Of a DNA stretch of 64,000 nt, positions 9,025 through 16,691 are shown piece by piece. A program made the translations under genes and the position numbers. Within the stretch, counting starts at the first letter, position 1, and each line of letters begins with the position of its first letter. The notes under the pieces were generated by a model, which worked only from the letters and a program-made list of their open reading frames with translations, did not search any database and was not told the origin of the DNA. Source of the DNA: Salinispora tropica CNB-440 (GTDB taxonomy: Bacteria; Actinomycetota; Actinomycetes; Mycobacteriales; Micromonosporaceae); contig NC_009380.1 of assembly GCF_000016425.1 (NCBI RefSeq), positions 682,001-746,000 on the forward strand, in the 5' to 3' direction.

Positions 9025-9567
9025 TCTCTCTCGACAGGCCGTACGGGCCGCGGCGACCCATGACGCCGAAGCGTCTCCTGCGTGACTGTCGAGCCCGTCC
9101 TCTGGTCACTCCGCACCGCGGCGGGCGTCGACCACCGCACGCCAAAACCGACCCCCGCGGGCAGACGGGTACCGAAGAACAGTCCGTCGGAGGAGCTCCG
9201 TGTACCCGTTGCCGGGTACAGCTGCTCCTGCCCCCTGCGGGCGGCCCGTGCGGCGGCGTCAAGTGCGCCGCTCGTGACCGCGCGGTCTCGCCGATACCCG
9301 GTTGTGTGAGGAGCAGGACCGCCACCGCATACGGCCGGGGCGACCGGCCGAGCAACGGAGTTGACTACTTCCACCGACTGCTCACCATCGCGTGGGGAGT
9401 GCCGTCACCGTCCACGTCATCGATAGGTCCTCCGTGGCGGTGGCGAGGGCTGGTCCAGCTCGAACGGACCGGCGTCGTCAATGTACGGCCGTTGCGCCGA
9501 AGCGGGGTGTGCCGGATGGCCGCCGTGCGGGGGCAAAAGGCGGCGGTGGCTTCGAGCGGTGGCCCTT
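9025..9567. other. Gene-poor stretch between AraC gene and small membrane-protein gene
   Basis: About 540 bases in which only open frames of poor codon quality are found. None has a convincing ribosome-binding site or motif. It lies between the 5' end of the AraC gene and the 3' end of the minus-strand small-protein operon. It may hold that operon's terminator and the AraC promoter. Nothing specific was recognised. Confidence 0.35.
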
Positions 9568-9774
9568 CTACCACAACGATCCATCCGTCTTCGTGCCGGG
9601 TAGGGGTACCGGCGCGACGTAGCGGCGAGTGATGAGACCGAGCACGGCGGCGGTCAGCGCGATCAGAGCGTTGCTTTGGCTCGGAGTCAAACTGATCACA
9701 TCGAAGGCGACGATGAGGTTCAGCACCGCGACGACCGCGGCCTGCACGAGCACGGGTTCACGGCGCAGGATCAC
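9568..9774 (-). CDS. Small membrane protein, holin-like in layout
   Basis: 68 residues from GTG 9774, whose GTGA overlaps the stop of the preceding 79-residue gene. GGGAGGAG sits 2-9 bases before it. Two hydrophobic segments (about residues 8-27 and 34-51) are joined by SLTPSQSN, and a basic turn (LITRRY) follows. The layout (REPVLVQAA, TPSQSNALIALTAAVLGL, ITRR) resembles small hydrophobic proteins of actinophages that sit near lysins. No other phage gene is present, so a holin role is only a possibility. It is the last gene of the operon with the beta-propeller gene. Confidence 0.6.
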   Translation of the reverse strand: MILRREPVLVQAAVVAVLNLIVAFDVISLTPSQSNALIALTAAVLGLITRRYVAPVPLPGTKTDGSLW

Positions 9775-10010
9775 AGCTCCTCCCTTGCAGACCGCCACGT
9801 CGCGAGCCACCGGTAGGACAGTCCCCCGTCTGCAGAGGCCTCAACGCAGAGGTTCGTGGTGTCGTATAGGTACCGGTAGTCCCAGGGTGAATAGAATTCG
9901 CCTGAGCCGCTGCCGGAACCAGGCTCCGTGCCAATGCGGTCGAGCGACGCCGCACCTACCATGTTGGGAAAGTCTGCCGAACCGTCCACGTCGGTCGAAA
10001 GGTTGGCCAT
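9771..10010 (-). CDS. 79-residue acidic protein of unknown function
   Basis: ATG at complement 10010-10008 follows AGGAGA by 5 bases; the stop overlaps the next gene's GTG. The protein begins MANLSTDVDGSADFPN, has a flexible PGSGSGSGE linker (residues 31-39), then an aromatic half (FYSPWDYRYLYD), a single cysteine in TNLCVEA, and a C-terminal LSYRWLATWRS. It has no signal peptide and no recognised family. Small size, a leader-like first half and a Trp/Tyr-rich second half are compatible with a structural partner or with a peptide precursor, but no modifying enzyme of a known peptide class is visible. Confidence 0.6.
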   Translation of the reverse strand: MANLSTDVDGSADFPNMVGAASLDRIGTEPGSGSGSGEFYSPWDYRYLYDTTNLCVEASADGGLSYRWLATWRSAREEL

Positions 10011-10078
10011 GTGGTTCTCCTGAGGTCGCAGGGGGTTTCGAGAAATGCCACCCGACCGGGTGGGCGGCGCTACACGCG

Positions 10079-11851
10079 TCATCTGCGGCGCGTGTTAACC
10101 GGACTGCGCACCGGTCCGGTGCGGGTCTGTGGGCCATGGGTGCCGCGTCGCCGCGCATCACCGTCGGCCAGGTCCGCGATGGGGGAGCCCGCACCCCACA
10201 CGTTTTTTGCCAGCCAGTACTCGACGGTGCGGTGTGTGCGGGTGAACGCGAGCATCGAGCCATCCCGACTGGGTACCGGGTAGCGGACAGCGGGCCCGAC
10301 CGACGAGAGCACGCGCCCACGTCCGTCGGGCAGCTGCTCGAACAGATCCTCAATGCCGGAAACGGCAAGGGAGTAGATGAGCGTGCCGTCGGGCAGCATG
10401 CGGGGGTTGTTCTTCTCGATGTAGTCCGGGCGGGCAAGAGCATGGATCTCACCGGTACTCAGGTCCATGCGGTAGAAGCCCCAGGTCCAGTCACCGCCGC
10501 GGGTCGAGAGGAAAACGACACCCGTGCCGTCCGGTGTCCATGACGGTGCCTCGTCCCACCAGGGGTCCTCGGTGAGCTTGGTGACGCTGCCGTCCCGGAG
10601 GTCCAGGACGCACAGATCCGCCTCGAACGGTTCAGTGTCTGTGCTGAAGACGAGCCGGGTGCTGTCCGGTGACCAGTCCAGCGGCCCATGCAGGCTCTTG
10701 GGCCATGTGACGCCGCAGGTCCACACGGTGCTCGTGGCCGTGGCGAGGTCATAGGTCGCGATCTCCCACCGCGGTCTGCTCACATCCCGCGTGAGATAGG
10801 CGACAGTACGACCGTTCGGAGACCACTGCGGAAACGCCGCGTCTCCGAGCGGGAGCACCTTGGTCAACCCGCCGCTGATCTCGCGAACCTTCACCACGGA
10901 CCGGCCGCTTTCCTCCGCGGCGTAGATCAGCCGGGTGCCGTCGGGGGAGATATTGCCGTACCTTGGCTGTTCGTCTGGCCCAACGACTTGGGTGACCGTG
11001 TCGGTGCGGCGGTCGAGCACCCAGATGCCGACCCCGCGGTCGACGAGCCGATGGAAGAAGAGGTGCTGGCCGTCCGCGGTCCAGTTCGGCCACCGGTCGT
11101 CGCCTGCTTCCACGACCAGCGCGCGCCCGCGGTACGGCTCGGCAAGCTGCTGCACCCAGATCACTGAGCGTCCCTCGAGGCTTCGGGAGAACGCCACTAC
11201 CGGGTGCGCACTCGAGACGGTCGGTTTGTAGTCCCACGTGCTGCCGTCGGTTACCTGTCGTGGCATACTGCCGTCTAGCGGCAGGATCGACACCGCGCTG
11301 GCGCCAGTGTCGTAGGAGTGGCAGATGAGGCCGCTGCCGTCGGGCAGGTAGGTGCACGCACCCGTCCGTCCGGGCTCGTCGGTCACCGGCATGGGTGGCC
11401 CGCCGGTGGCGGACACCAGGTAAACCTGCCGCTGTGCCCAGCCACCCCCAACGAAGGTGATCTTAGAGCCGTCCGGCGACCAGTTCGGATACTCCTCGTC
11501 GTATGGGCCGAATGTGAGCCTGCTGATCCGCGCTTCGTGTAACCGATACAGCCAGACCGCCTTGTGCCCGCAGCGCGAGGAGGTAAACGCGAGGCAGGCG
11601 GAGTCGGGTGACCACTGGGCCTCGATGTCGTCGCCCGCGCCGCGTGTGCCCTGGTGCCACTGCTCGGTGGCGATCTCGTAGAACCAGAGGTTGAGCGATC
11701 CCGTGCGCCGCGACGAGGCGACAAAGCGCGTGCCGTCCGGCGAGATCGCCCCGTCGCCTGCCCCGGCCGGGTCTTCGGCGAGCCTGTGCAACTGGAACGT
11801 CGGGCCACGCACCCGTCCCGGTTGCGAAAGCATACCCGCGGAACCATTCAT
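10079..11851 (-). CDS. TolB/WD40-like (PD40) beta-propeller protein
   Basis: 590 residues made almost wholly of PD40 repeats. At least eleven SPDG-type turns are visible (for example ISPDGTRFVAS, WSPDSACLAFTS, WSPDGSKITFV, ISPDGTRLIYA, WTPDGTGVVFLS), spaced about 45 residues apart. TolB-like propellers mediate protein-protein contact or form the N-terminal half of prolyl oligopeptidases. No hydrolase domain and no signal peptide follow here, so this is probably a cytoplasmic scaffold or sensor. It heads an operon with the 79- and 68-residue genes and diverges from the SnoaL/haloperoxidase operon across about 290 bases. Confidence 0.8.
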   Translation of the reverse strand: MNGSAGMLSQPGRVRGPTFQLHRLAEDPAGAGDGAISPDGTRFVASSRRTGSLNLWFYEIATEQWHQGTRGAGDDIEAQWSPDSACLAFTSSRCGHKAVWLYRLHEARISRLTFGPYDEEYPNWSPDGSKITFVGGGWAQRQVYLVSATGGPPMPVTDEPGRTGACTYLPDGSGLICHSYDTGASAVSILPLDGSMPRQVTDGSTWDYKPTVSSAHPVVAFSRSLEGRSVIWVQQLAEPYRGRALVVEAGDDRWPNWTADGQHLFFHRLVDRGVGIWVLDRRTDTVTQVVGPDEQPRYGNISPDGTRLIYAAEESGRSVVKVREISGGLTKVLPLGDAAFPQWSPNGRTVAYLTRDVSRPRWEIATYDLATATSTVWTCGVTWPKSLHGPLDWSPDSTRLVFSTDTEPFEADLCVLDLRDGSVTKLTEDPWWDEAPSWTPDGTGVVFLSTRGGDWTWGFYRMDLSTGEIHALARPDYIEKNNPRMLPDGTLIYSLAVSGIEDLFEQLPDGRGRVLSSVGPAVRYPVPSRDGSMLAFTRTHRTVEYWLAKNVWGAGSPIADLADGDARRRGTHGPQTRTGPVRSPVNTRRR

Positions 11852-12138
11852 CTCGTTCTCCAGGTCACCGTTACGATTTTCCGAAACTATTCGGCACGAT
11901 ATGTGCGAGCCGCATTTCCGGCCTTCTCATCGTTTGCGATCGCCGCGTGGGTGCTTGCGCCGTTCCTTCCCGTGTCTGGCCTAGCAAGGGGTGAGAAGTC
12001 CCCGCATACCGCCGGTGGCTAGAAACGTCAGTGGCGGCGATGCCGCGAACCGTTCGGCGTCACCGCAGTTGGGAAGTGCGCCCGGGGTCGAGGATCGCCG
12101 GCGGCCTGTAGACGTAACTATCGATCGGAGTGGTTGTT

Positions 12139-12798
12139 GTGACTGAGGTTCAGGATTTCGGCCGACAGCTCGGTGAGTTCTCGCGCGGTCTGCTCGGCGC
12201 CACCGGCGCCGACGAAGGTACGGAGTTCGTCTCCGACGGCCGTGCCGAAAGTGAGATCCGCGGCTTCCTCGCGGAGCTCCAGGAGGCGTACGCGCGGGCG
12301 GACATCGACTGGATCGTCAACTCGCTCGCCGAGGATTTCACCACCTACGAACTCGTGGCGCTGGACGGGTCGCCGGTGGTGATCCGCGAAAAGGCGGCGA
12401 TGCGCGAGTACCTCACCACCCTGTTCCCCGCCAGCGGGGAGAACCAGGTGAAGTCGATCACCGCGAACCAGGTGGTGGCGACGGCGACGCTCGGCCTCAT
12501 CAACGAGGAGGGCGACGTCGTGATCTCCAAGGCGGACACGACCAAGGAACACCAGCCGCTGCGGGCCAGCGCGCTCGCCGTGCGAACCGAAGACGGCTGG
12601 AAGTGGCGGCACTGGCACATGTCCGAAGCCGGGCCCCGATTCCGGGTGAACGCGGCCGGCGTGCCGATCGACGACAACGGCCAGGTGATACCGGGTGCCC
12701 GGGTGGTGACCCAGGACGGTGTCGGTCGAGTGGTCGTCGACGGGCATGAAACGCGCCCCGGCGTCACCCTGGCACCTGGCCAGACGCGCCGGGACTGA
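12139..12798 (+). CDS. SnoaL/NTF2-like protein ahead of the haloperoxidase
   Basis: 219 residues from GTG 12139, 8 bases after GGAG; an in-frame GTG at 12130 has no suitable site. The central part (residues 40-155) reads as an NTF2-like fold of the SnoaL/DUF4440 sort: FLAELQEAYARADIDWIVNSLAEDFTTYEL, and later RTEDGWKWRHWHMSE. Such domains are polyketide cyclases, isomerases or small-ligand binders. A C-terminal tail of about 60 residues is extra. The haloperoxidase gene starts 41 bases downstream, so both are probably co-expressed and act on the same compound (inference). Confidence 0.75.
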   Translation: MTEVQDFGRQLGEFSRGLLGATGADEGTEFVSDGRAESEIRGFLAELQEAYARADIDWIVNSLAEDFTTYELVALDGSPVVIREKAAMREYLTTLFPASGENQVKSITANQVVATATLGLINEEGDVVISKADTTKEHQPLRASALAVRTEDGWKWRHWHMSEAGPRFRVNAAGVPIDDNGQVIPGARVVTQDGVGRVVVDGHETRPGVTLAPGQTRRD

Positions 12799-12839
12799 AT
12801 GACCGCGCTGCGTCGGGTCCGCGGGAGATTGGACGAGAC

Positions 12840-14357
12840 ATGAGTTCTACCGTCGGCCGGGTCACCCGGCCGGAGCACAGCACGGCGGGCGCCACGCCCA
12901 CGTCGGTAACCCACGTAACCAACGGAGAGGAGAACCTGTACCCGGACTACCTCGGAAACTTCTCCAAGGGGTTGCCACACGACGAGTTCGGCGAAGTTGA
13001 TCGAACGGCCTACCGGCAGTTAGTCCGCCGTCTGTCCAGCGAAGACCCCGGTGAAATCGAGGGCATCGAGCTTGACCCCTCCTGTGGCCGGCGGCTGGTC
13101 AACCCGCAGGCCGGGCTCTCGGTGGACGCAATCGGACCACGCAGCACGGACATGACCATGCCGCCCGTGCCCAGGATGGACTCCGCTGAGCTGTCCGCTG
13201 AGCTGTGTGAGCTCTACTGGATGGCACTGTGCAGGGACGTGCCGTTCACGCGGCTCACCGAGAGTGATGTGGCGCGTGCGGCGGCCGATGACCTCACGAA
13301 GCTGTCGGACTATCGGGCGGTGCGCCAGAACGGTCGAGTCACACCCGGGCTGTTGTTCCGCGGCGACACCCCGGGCGATCACGCCGGGCCGTACCTGTCG
13401 CAGTTTCTGTGGCGGGATATCCAGTTCGGCACCTATCGGTTCGTGCAGCGGCAGGACACCGTGCGCCCGAATCAGGATTACATGACCACCTTCGGCACAT
13501 ACCTGAAGGTGCAGCGAGGGTGGAACCGGACGCTGGCGGCATCCGAGCGCGACCAGGAAAACCGGCGGTACCTGTACTCGCCGCGCGCTCTTGCCCACTG
13601 GCTGCACTTTGACGGAGGGCCGTCCCCGGCAAAGGCGTTCTTCCACGCCGGGCTGATCCTGGACAGCCTCGATATGCCGGTCGATGCGGGTAACCCATAC
13701 GTAGACAGCACGGTGCAACACGGATTTTCCACGTTCGGAACCCCGCACCTGCTGGCGTTGGTGACCGAGGTAGCCAATCGGGCACTACGTGCCGTGTGGT
13801 ATCAGAAGTGGTTTGTGCACCGCAGGATGCGCCCGGAGGTGTTTGGCGCGCGGGTGCACCAGCGGCTCACCGGGGGTCGGGCCTATGAGTTCATCGACCG
13901 CGAAGTTCTCGAGTCCGACGCGGTGGACCGGGTGTTCTCGAAATGGGGTTCGTACCTGCTGCCGCAGGCTTTCCCCGAGGGCTCACCCATGCACCCGTCC
14001 TATGGTGCGGGCCACGGGACCGCCGCCGCGGCAGCCGCAACCGTCCTCAAGGCCTGGTTCGACGAAACCGCGGTGCTGGACAATCCGATCCAGGCCAACG
14101 AGGACGGCACCGCGCTGGTGCCGTACGAAGGTCAGGACGCCGGTCGGCTTACGGTTGGCGGTGAACTGAACAAGCTGGCGGCAAACGTCGGTATCGGCCG
14201 CAACATCGCCGGCGTGCACTGGCGCACCGACTGGACCGAGTCGGCGAAGCTGGGTGAGAGCCTGGCGATCCAACTGCTCCGCGAGCAAAAGGCCTGGTTC
14301 AAGGAACCCCACTGGTTCACGGTGACCCGGTTCGACGGTACTACCGTGCGGTTCTGA
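12840..14357 (+). CDS. Vanadium-dependent haloperoxidase, algal bromoperoxidase-like active-site spacing
   Basis: A 505-residue PAP2/vanadium haloperoxidase. It would use hydrogen peroxide and vanadate to oxidise bromide or chloride for halogenation. Vanadate-site residues: Lys323 and Arg331 (QKWFVHRRMRP), His385 in MHPSYG, Gly391 and His392 in GAGHG, Arg454 and His460 in GRNIAGVHW. The Lys-to-Arg gap of 8, His-to-His gap of 7 and Arg-to-His gap of 6 equal those of the Ascophyllum bromoperoxidase (K341/R349, H411/H418, R480/H486), whereas fungal chloroperoxidase has a gap of 7 (K353/R360). The usual vanadate-binding serine of PSGH is Ala390. No signal peptide. Homologues with PAP2 phosphatase activity exist, so substrate is not certain. 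Confidence 0.88.
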   Translation: MSSTVGRVTRPEHSTAGATPTSVTHVTNGEENLYPDYLGNFSKGLPHDEFGEVDRTAYRQLVRRLSSEDPGEIEGIELDPSCGRRLVNPQAGLSVDAIGPRSTDMTMPPVPRMDSAELSAELCELYWMALCRDVPFTRLTESDVARAAADDLTKLSDYRAVRQNGRVTPGLLFRGDTPGDHAGPYLSQFLWRDIQFGTYRFVQRQDTVRPNQDYMTTFGTYLKVQRGWNRTLAASERDQENRRYLYSPRALAHWLHFDGGPSPAKAFFHAGLILDSLDMPVDAGNPYVDSTVQHGFSTFGTPHLLALVTEVANRALRAVWYQKWFVHRRMRPEVFGARVHQRLTGGRAYEFIDREVLESDAVDRVFSKWGSYLLPQAFPEGSPMHPSYGAGHGTAAAAAATVLKAWFDETAVLDNPIQANEDGTALVPYEGQDAGRLTVGGELNKLAANVGIGRNIAGVHWRTDWTESAKLGESLAIQLLREQKAWFKEPHWFTVTRFDGTTVRF

Positions 14358-14537
14358 CACGTCCGGTGTACCTCACGGCCTGCGCCGCGCGGCCGGTCGC
14401 CTCGACCGCCGCGCGGCATAGGTCTTCGCCTTCGCCCTGACCTTTATCTCCACCTTCAACGAAATGGTGATGTGGCTGCCCGGAGAGCGGCCCGGGCGCC
14501 TCGACGGTCGGCCGGGAGTGTCCCAATTGCGAGCGCG

Positions 14538-15110
14538 TCAGCTCTCCCCAACCTCGGAGTCCATGGCATCCAGGCTTGCCAGCGCCGACTCGACGGCATT
14601 GATTTCCGCCGCGAAATACCCCACGCCCCAGTCGGCCACGATTGACGAGTAGCGGAGTGCAGGCAACATGTCGCCCTTCAGCGCGCTCAGCTCCTGCTGC
14701 TGGCGCCGTGCCCACTCGGCGTACTGGGTGAGCACCTCGCGCAGTCTACTGTGGCTGGTCTGGTGGCCGAAGAACAACCGCAGCGCGACCGAGTGCTTGA
14801 GCAGTGGTGGACCTACTTCGCTGTGGTCGAGCCAGTCGCGGAAGACTCTCCGGCCGGTGTCGGTGATCGTGTAGTACCGCTTGTCGGGCCGGCCTGGCTG
14901 TGCCTCCGTGCGCTCGTACACCAGTGCCCGGTCGCGCAATCTACGGAGTTCCAGATAGAGCTGGCTCTGCGCGGGACTCCAATAGAAGTACCGCATGTTC
15001 ATGGCCCACTTGCGCAGCTCGTAGCCCGTGACCTCACCGGTCATCGTGAGCAGACCGAGGACGGCGTAGGCCGTCGACGGCAACGCCGATTCTCGTCTGT
15101 CGTCGGCCAC
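14538..15110 (-). CDS. PadR-family transcriptional regulator
   Basis: 190 residues from GTG 15110, about 9 bases after AAGGAGGAG. The N-terminal winged helix (STAYAVLGLLTMTGEVTGYELRKW, then QSQLYLELRRLRDRALVYE, and the wing PDKRYYTITDTGRRVF) is typical of PadR. A C-terminal helical dimerisation domain (Vir_act_alpha_C type, REVLTQYAEWARRQQQEL) follows. PadR proteins repress exporters and detoxification genes and are released by ligands. It lies between the haloperoxidase and the exporter genes and is the natural candidate for binding the 20-bp sequence shared by the P450 and exporter operons. Confidence 0.85.
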   Translation of the reverse strand: MADDRRESALPSTAYAVLGLLTMTGEVTGYELRKWAMNMRYFYWSPAQSQLYLELRRLRDRALVYERTEAQPGRPDKRYYTITDTGRRVFRDWLDHSEVGPPLLKHSVALRLFFGHQTSHSRLREVLTQYAEWARRQQQELSALKGDMLPALRYSSIVADWGVGYFAAEINAVESALASLDAMDSEVGES

Positions 15111-15196
15111 GTCTGCCGTCTCCTCCTTGTGGCGCTCGACGAGCGGTCCCAGAGCCTCCGACGAGCAGTGTGCCACTCGGTGGCTCCACCGATGTC

Positions 15197-15210
15197 GACG
15201 ATGTTGTCAC
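15197..15210 (-). promoter_or_regulatory. Partial match to the shared operator upstream of padR-type gene
   Basis: Read on the minus strand this is GTGACAACATCGTC, the two outer parts (TGACAA and CATCGTC) of the 20-bp sequence at 2221-2240 and 16620-16639 with the centre missing. It lies about 87 bases upstream of the PadR start codon. It may be an autoregulatory site or chance. Confidence 0.3.
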
Positions 15211-15436
15211 GGTACGCAGGTCGGGCCCCCTCCTACCACCGAACCGGCTCGTGGGGTTGATCAGAACGCGAGCGCTGGACACCCGGCTCACCGAGCGCTG
15301 ACAGTGCGCCGGCACACCGAGAAAGCGGGCTACCCAACGCACCAGTTTTGCGCCGCAAGGCGTAGTAAGCAGGCGGCTGCCCACGTGGGCTATCGATCGA
15401 AGGGAAGCGTTCCGCGATAGTGCAAGGGGTAATGCG

Positions 15437-16597
15437 ATGATTCAGCACAGGTGGTCCAGGGCCGGTGACGGGCGGCTGCTCGGACTCGCGGCGGCGGCGG
15501 CGCTCTGCGCCGCGTGTACGACCGACGGAGTCCCGGCTCCCGGCGAGGAGTCCAAGGGCCCACCGCTGCTGTTCGATATCTCGGCCACCACGCCCGTCGG
15601 GGACAACCCGCGCGCGATCGCGGCTGCGGACCTCAACGGCGACGGTGTACCCGATCTGGTCACCCCGAACTTGGGACCGGGCAATGCGTCCGTGCTCTTC
15701 GGCGACGGCAGGGCAGGCGTGCGGCAGGTGGTCGAGATCGCCGCCGGGCCTGCCGCGCTGCGCAACGTGACCGCGGACCTAAACAACGATGGCAACCAGG
15801 ACGTGGCGACGATCAACGTGAGCGACGAGACCGTCACGGTGCTGCACGGCGACGGCCTTGGTGGGTTCAGCGAGCCGGTCGCGTACGAGGCGGGCGACGG
15901 CCCATCCGGTGTGATCGCCGTCGACCTGAACGGCGACGACGTACTCGACCTCGCGACCGCCAACTATGACGGTGACGACGTCAGCATCATGCTGGCCGAG
16001 GGCAGCGGGTACGCCGCACCCGTGCACGTCGCCGTGGGCGACGGAGCCGCCGACATCGTGGCCGCAGACGTCAACGGCGACGGGCAGATCGACCTGGTGA
16101 CCGGTAACCACCACTCCGACGACGTGAGCGTGCTGCTCGGTGACGGCGCGGGCGGGGTCGCACCTGCGATCTCCTCAGCGGCCGGCGACGGCCCACACGG
16201 AATCGCCGCGGGGGACTTCGACGGCGACGGACACGTCGACCTCGCGACGCCGGACTACGAGGGAGACACGACCTCAGTGCTTCTCGGTAGCGGCGACGGC
16301 ACCTTCGCCGCGCCGGCAAAGCTACCCGCTGGCGACGGTCCGACGGGGCTGGTCGCGGTCGACCTCGACGGTGACGGCTCAATCGACCTCGCGACTGCGA
16401 ACTTCGAGTCCGACGACGTGTCTGTGCTTCGCGGCAACGGTGACGGAACGTTCGGCGAGCCGGCGTACGTGCCCGCTGGGGACGGCGCGGTGAAGATCGT
16501 CGCGGTCGACCTCGATGGTGACGGGCTGCTCGACCTTGCCACCGCCAACTCCCATGACGACAACGTCACGGTGCTCCGCAATACGACCAGTCAGTAG
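15437..16597 (+). CDS. FG-GAP/VCBS-repeat lipoprotein (copy 1)
   Basis: 386 residues. A signal peptide ends in a lipobox (LCAAC, about residues 23-27), so it should be anchored to the outer face of the membrane. The mature part has seven FG-GAP/VCBS repeats of about 49 residues, each with a calcium-type loop (DLNGDGVPD, DLNNDGNQD, DVNGDGQID, DFDGDGHVD and variants) and ending LATANY or similar. Seven such blades make a complete integrin-alpha-like propeller. AGGGG precedes ATG 15437. Paralogue of the gene at 19175; the two flank the ABC exporter. Binding partner unknown. Confidence 0.85.
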   Translation: MIQHRWSRAGDGRLLGLAAAAALCAACTTDGVPAPGEESKGPPLLFDISATTPVGDNPRAIAAADLNGDGVPDLVTPNLGPGNASVLFGDGRAGVRQVVEIAAGPAALRNVTADLNNDGNQDVATINVSDETVTVLHGDGLGGFSEPVAYEAGDGPSGVIAVDLNGDDVLDLATANYDGDDVSIMLAEGSGYAAPVHVAVGDGAADIVAADVNGDGQIDLVTGNHHSDDVSVLLGDGAGGVAPAISSAAGDGPHGIAAGDFDGDGHVDLATPDYEGDTTSVLLGSGDGTFAAPAKLPAGDGPTGLVAVDLDGDGSIDLATANFESDDVSVLRGNGDGTFGEPAYVPAGDGAVKIVAVDLDGDGLLDLATANSHDDNVTVLRNTTSQ

Positions 16598-16619
16598 CCA
16601 ACCGTGTACCTGCGGCATA

Positions 16620-16639
16620 TGACAATTAGGCATATCGTC
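16620..16639 (+). promoter_or_regulatory. Second copy of the 20-bp shared sequence, before the ABC exporter
   Basis: TGACAATTAGGCATATCGTC matches the site before the P450 gene at 16 of 20 positions. It also contains an inverted repeat, ATATG-N9-CATAT (16618-16636), typical of PadR- and TetR-type operators. It lies 22 bases after the lipoprotein stop and 52 bases before the exporter ATG, so it probably sits in the exporter's own promoter. Confidence 0.6.
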
Positions 16640-16691
16640 CGGTATGGTCACCTCGCAAGCAATCTGACGACGCACGCCGGGGCAGGAGACG

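Noticed and set aside
9568..10010. Prophage lysis cassette
   Set aside because: The 68-residue protein is holin-like in layout, but no lysin, integrase, capsid or tail gene is near it, and the neighbours are a propeller and regulators.
9771..10010. Ribosomally made peptide precursor
   Set aside because: No lanthionine, radical-SAM, YcaO, graspetide or lasso enzyme lies in the window, and the sequence has no typical leader or double-glycine motif. Left as unknown.
16611..16691. Riboswitch or attenuator before the exporter genes
   Set aside because: Only the operator-like dyad was found; no stable stem-loop pair or known aptamer pattern is visible.
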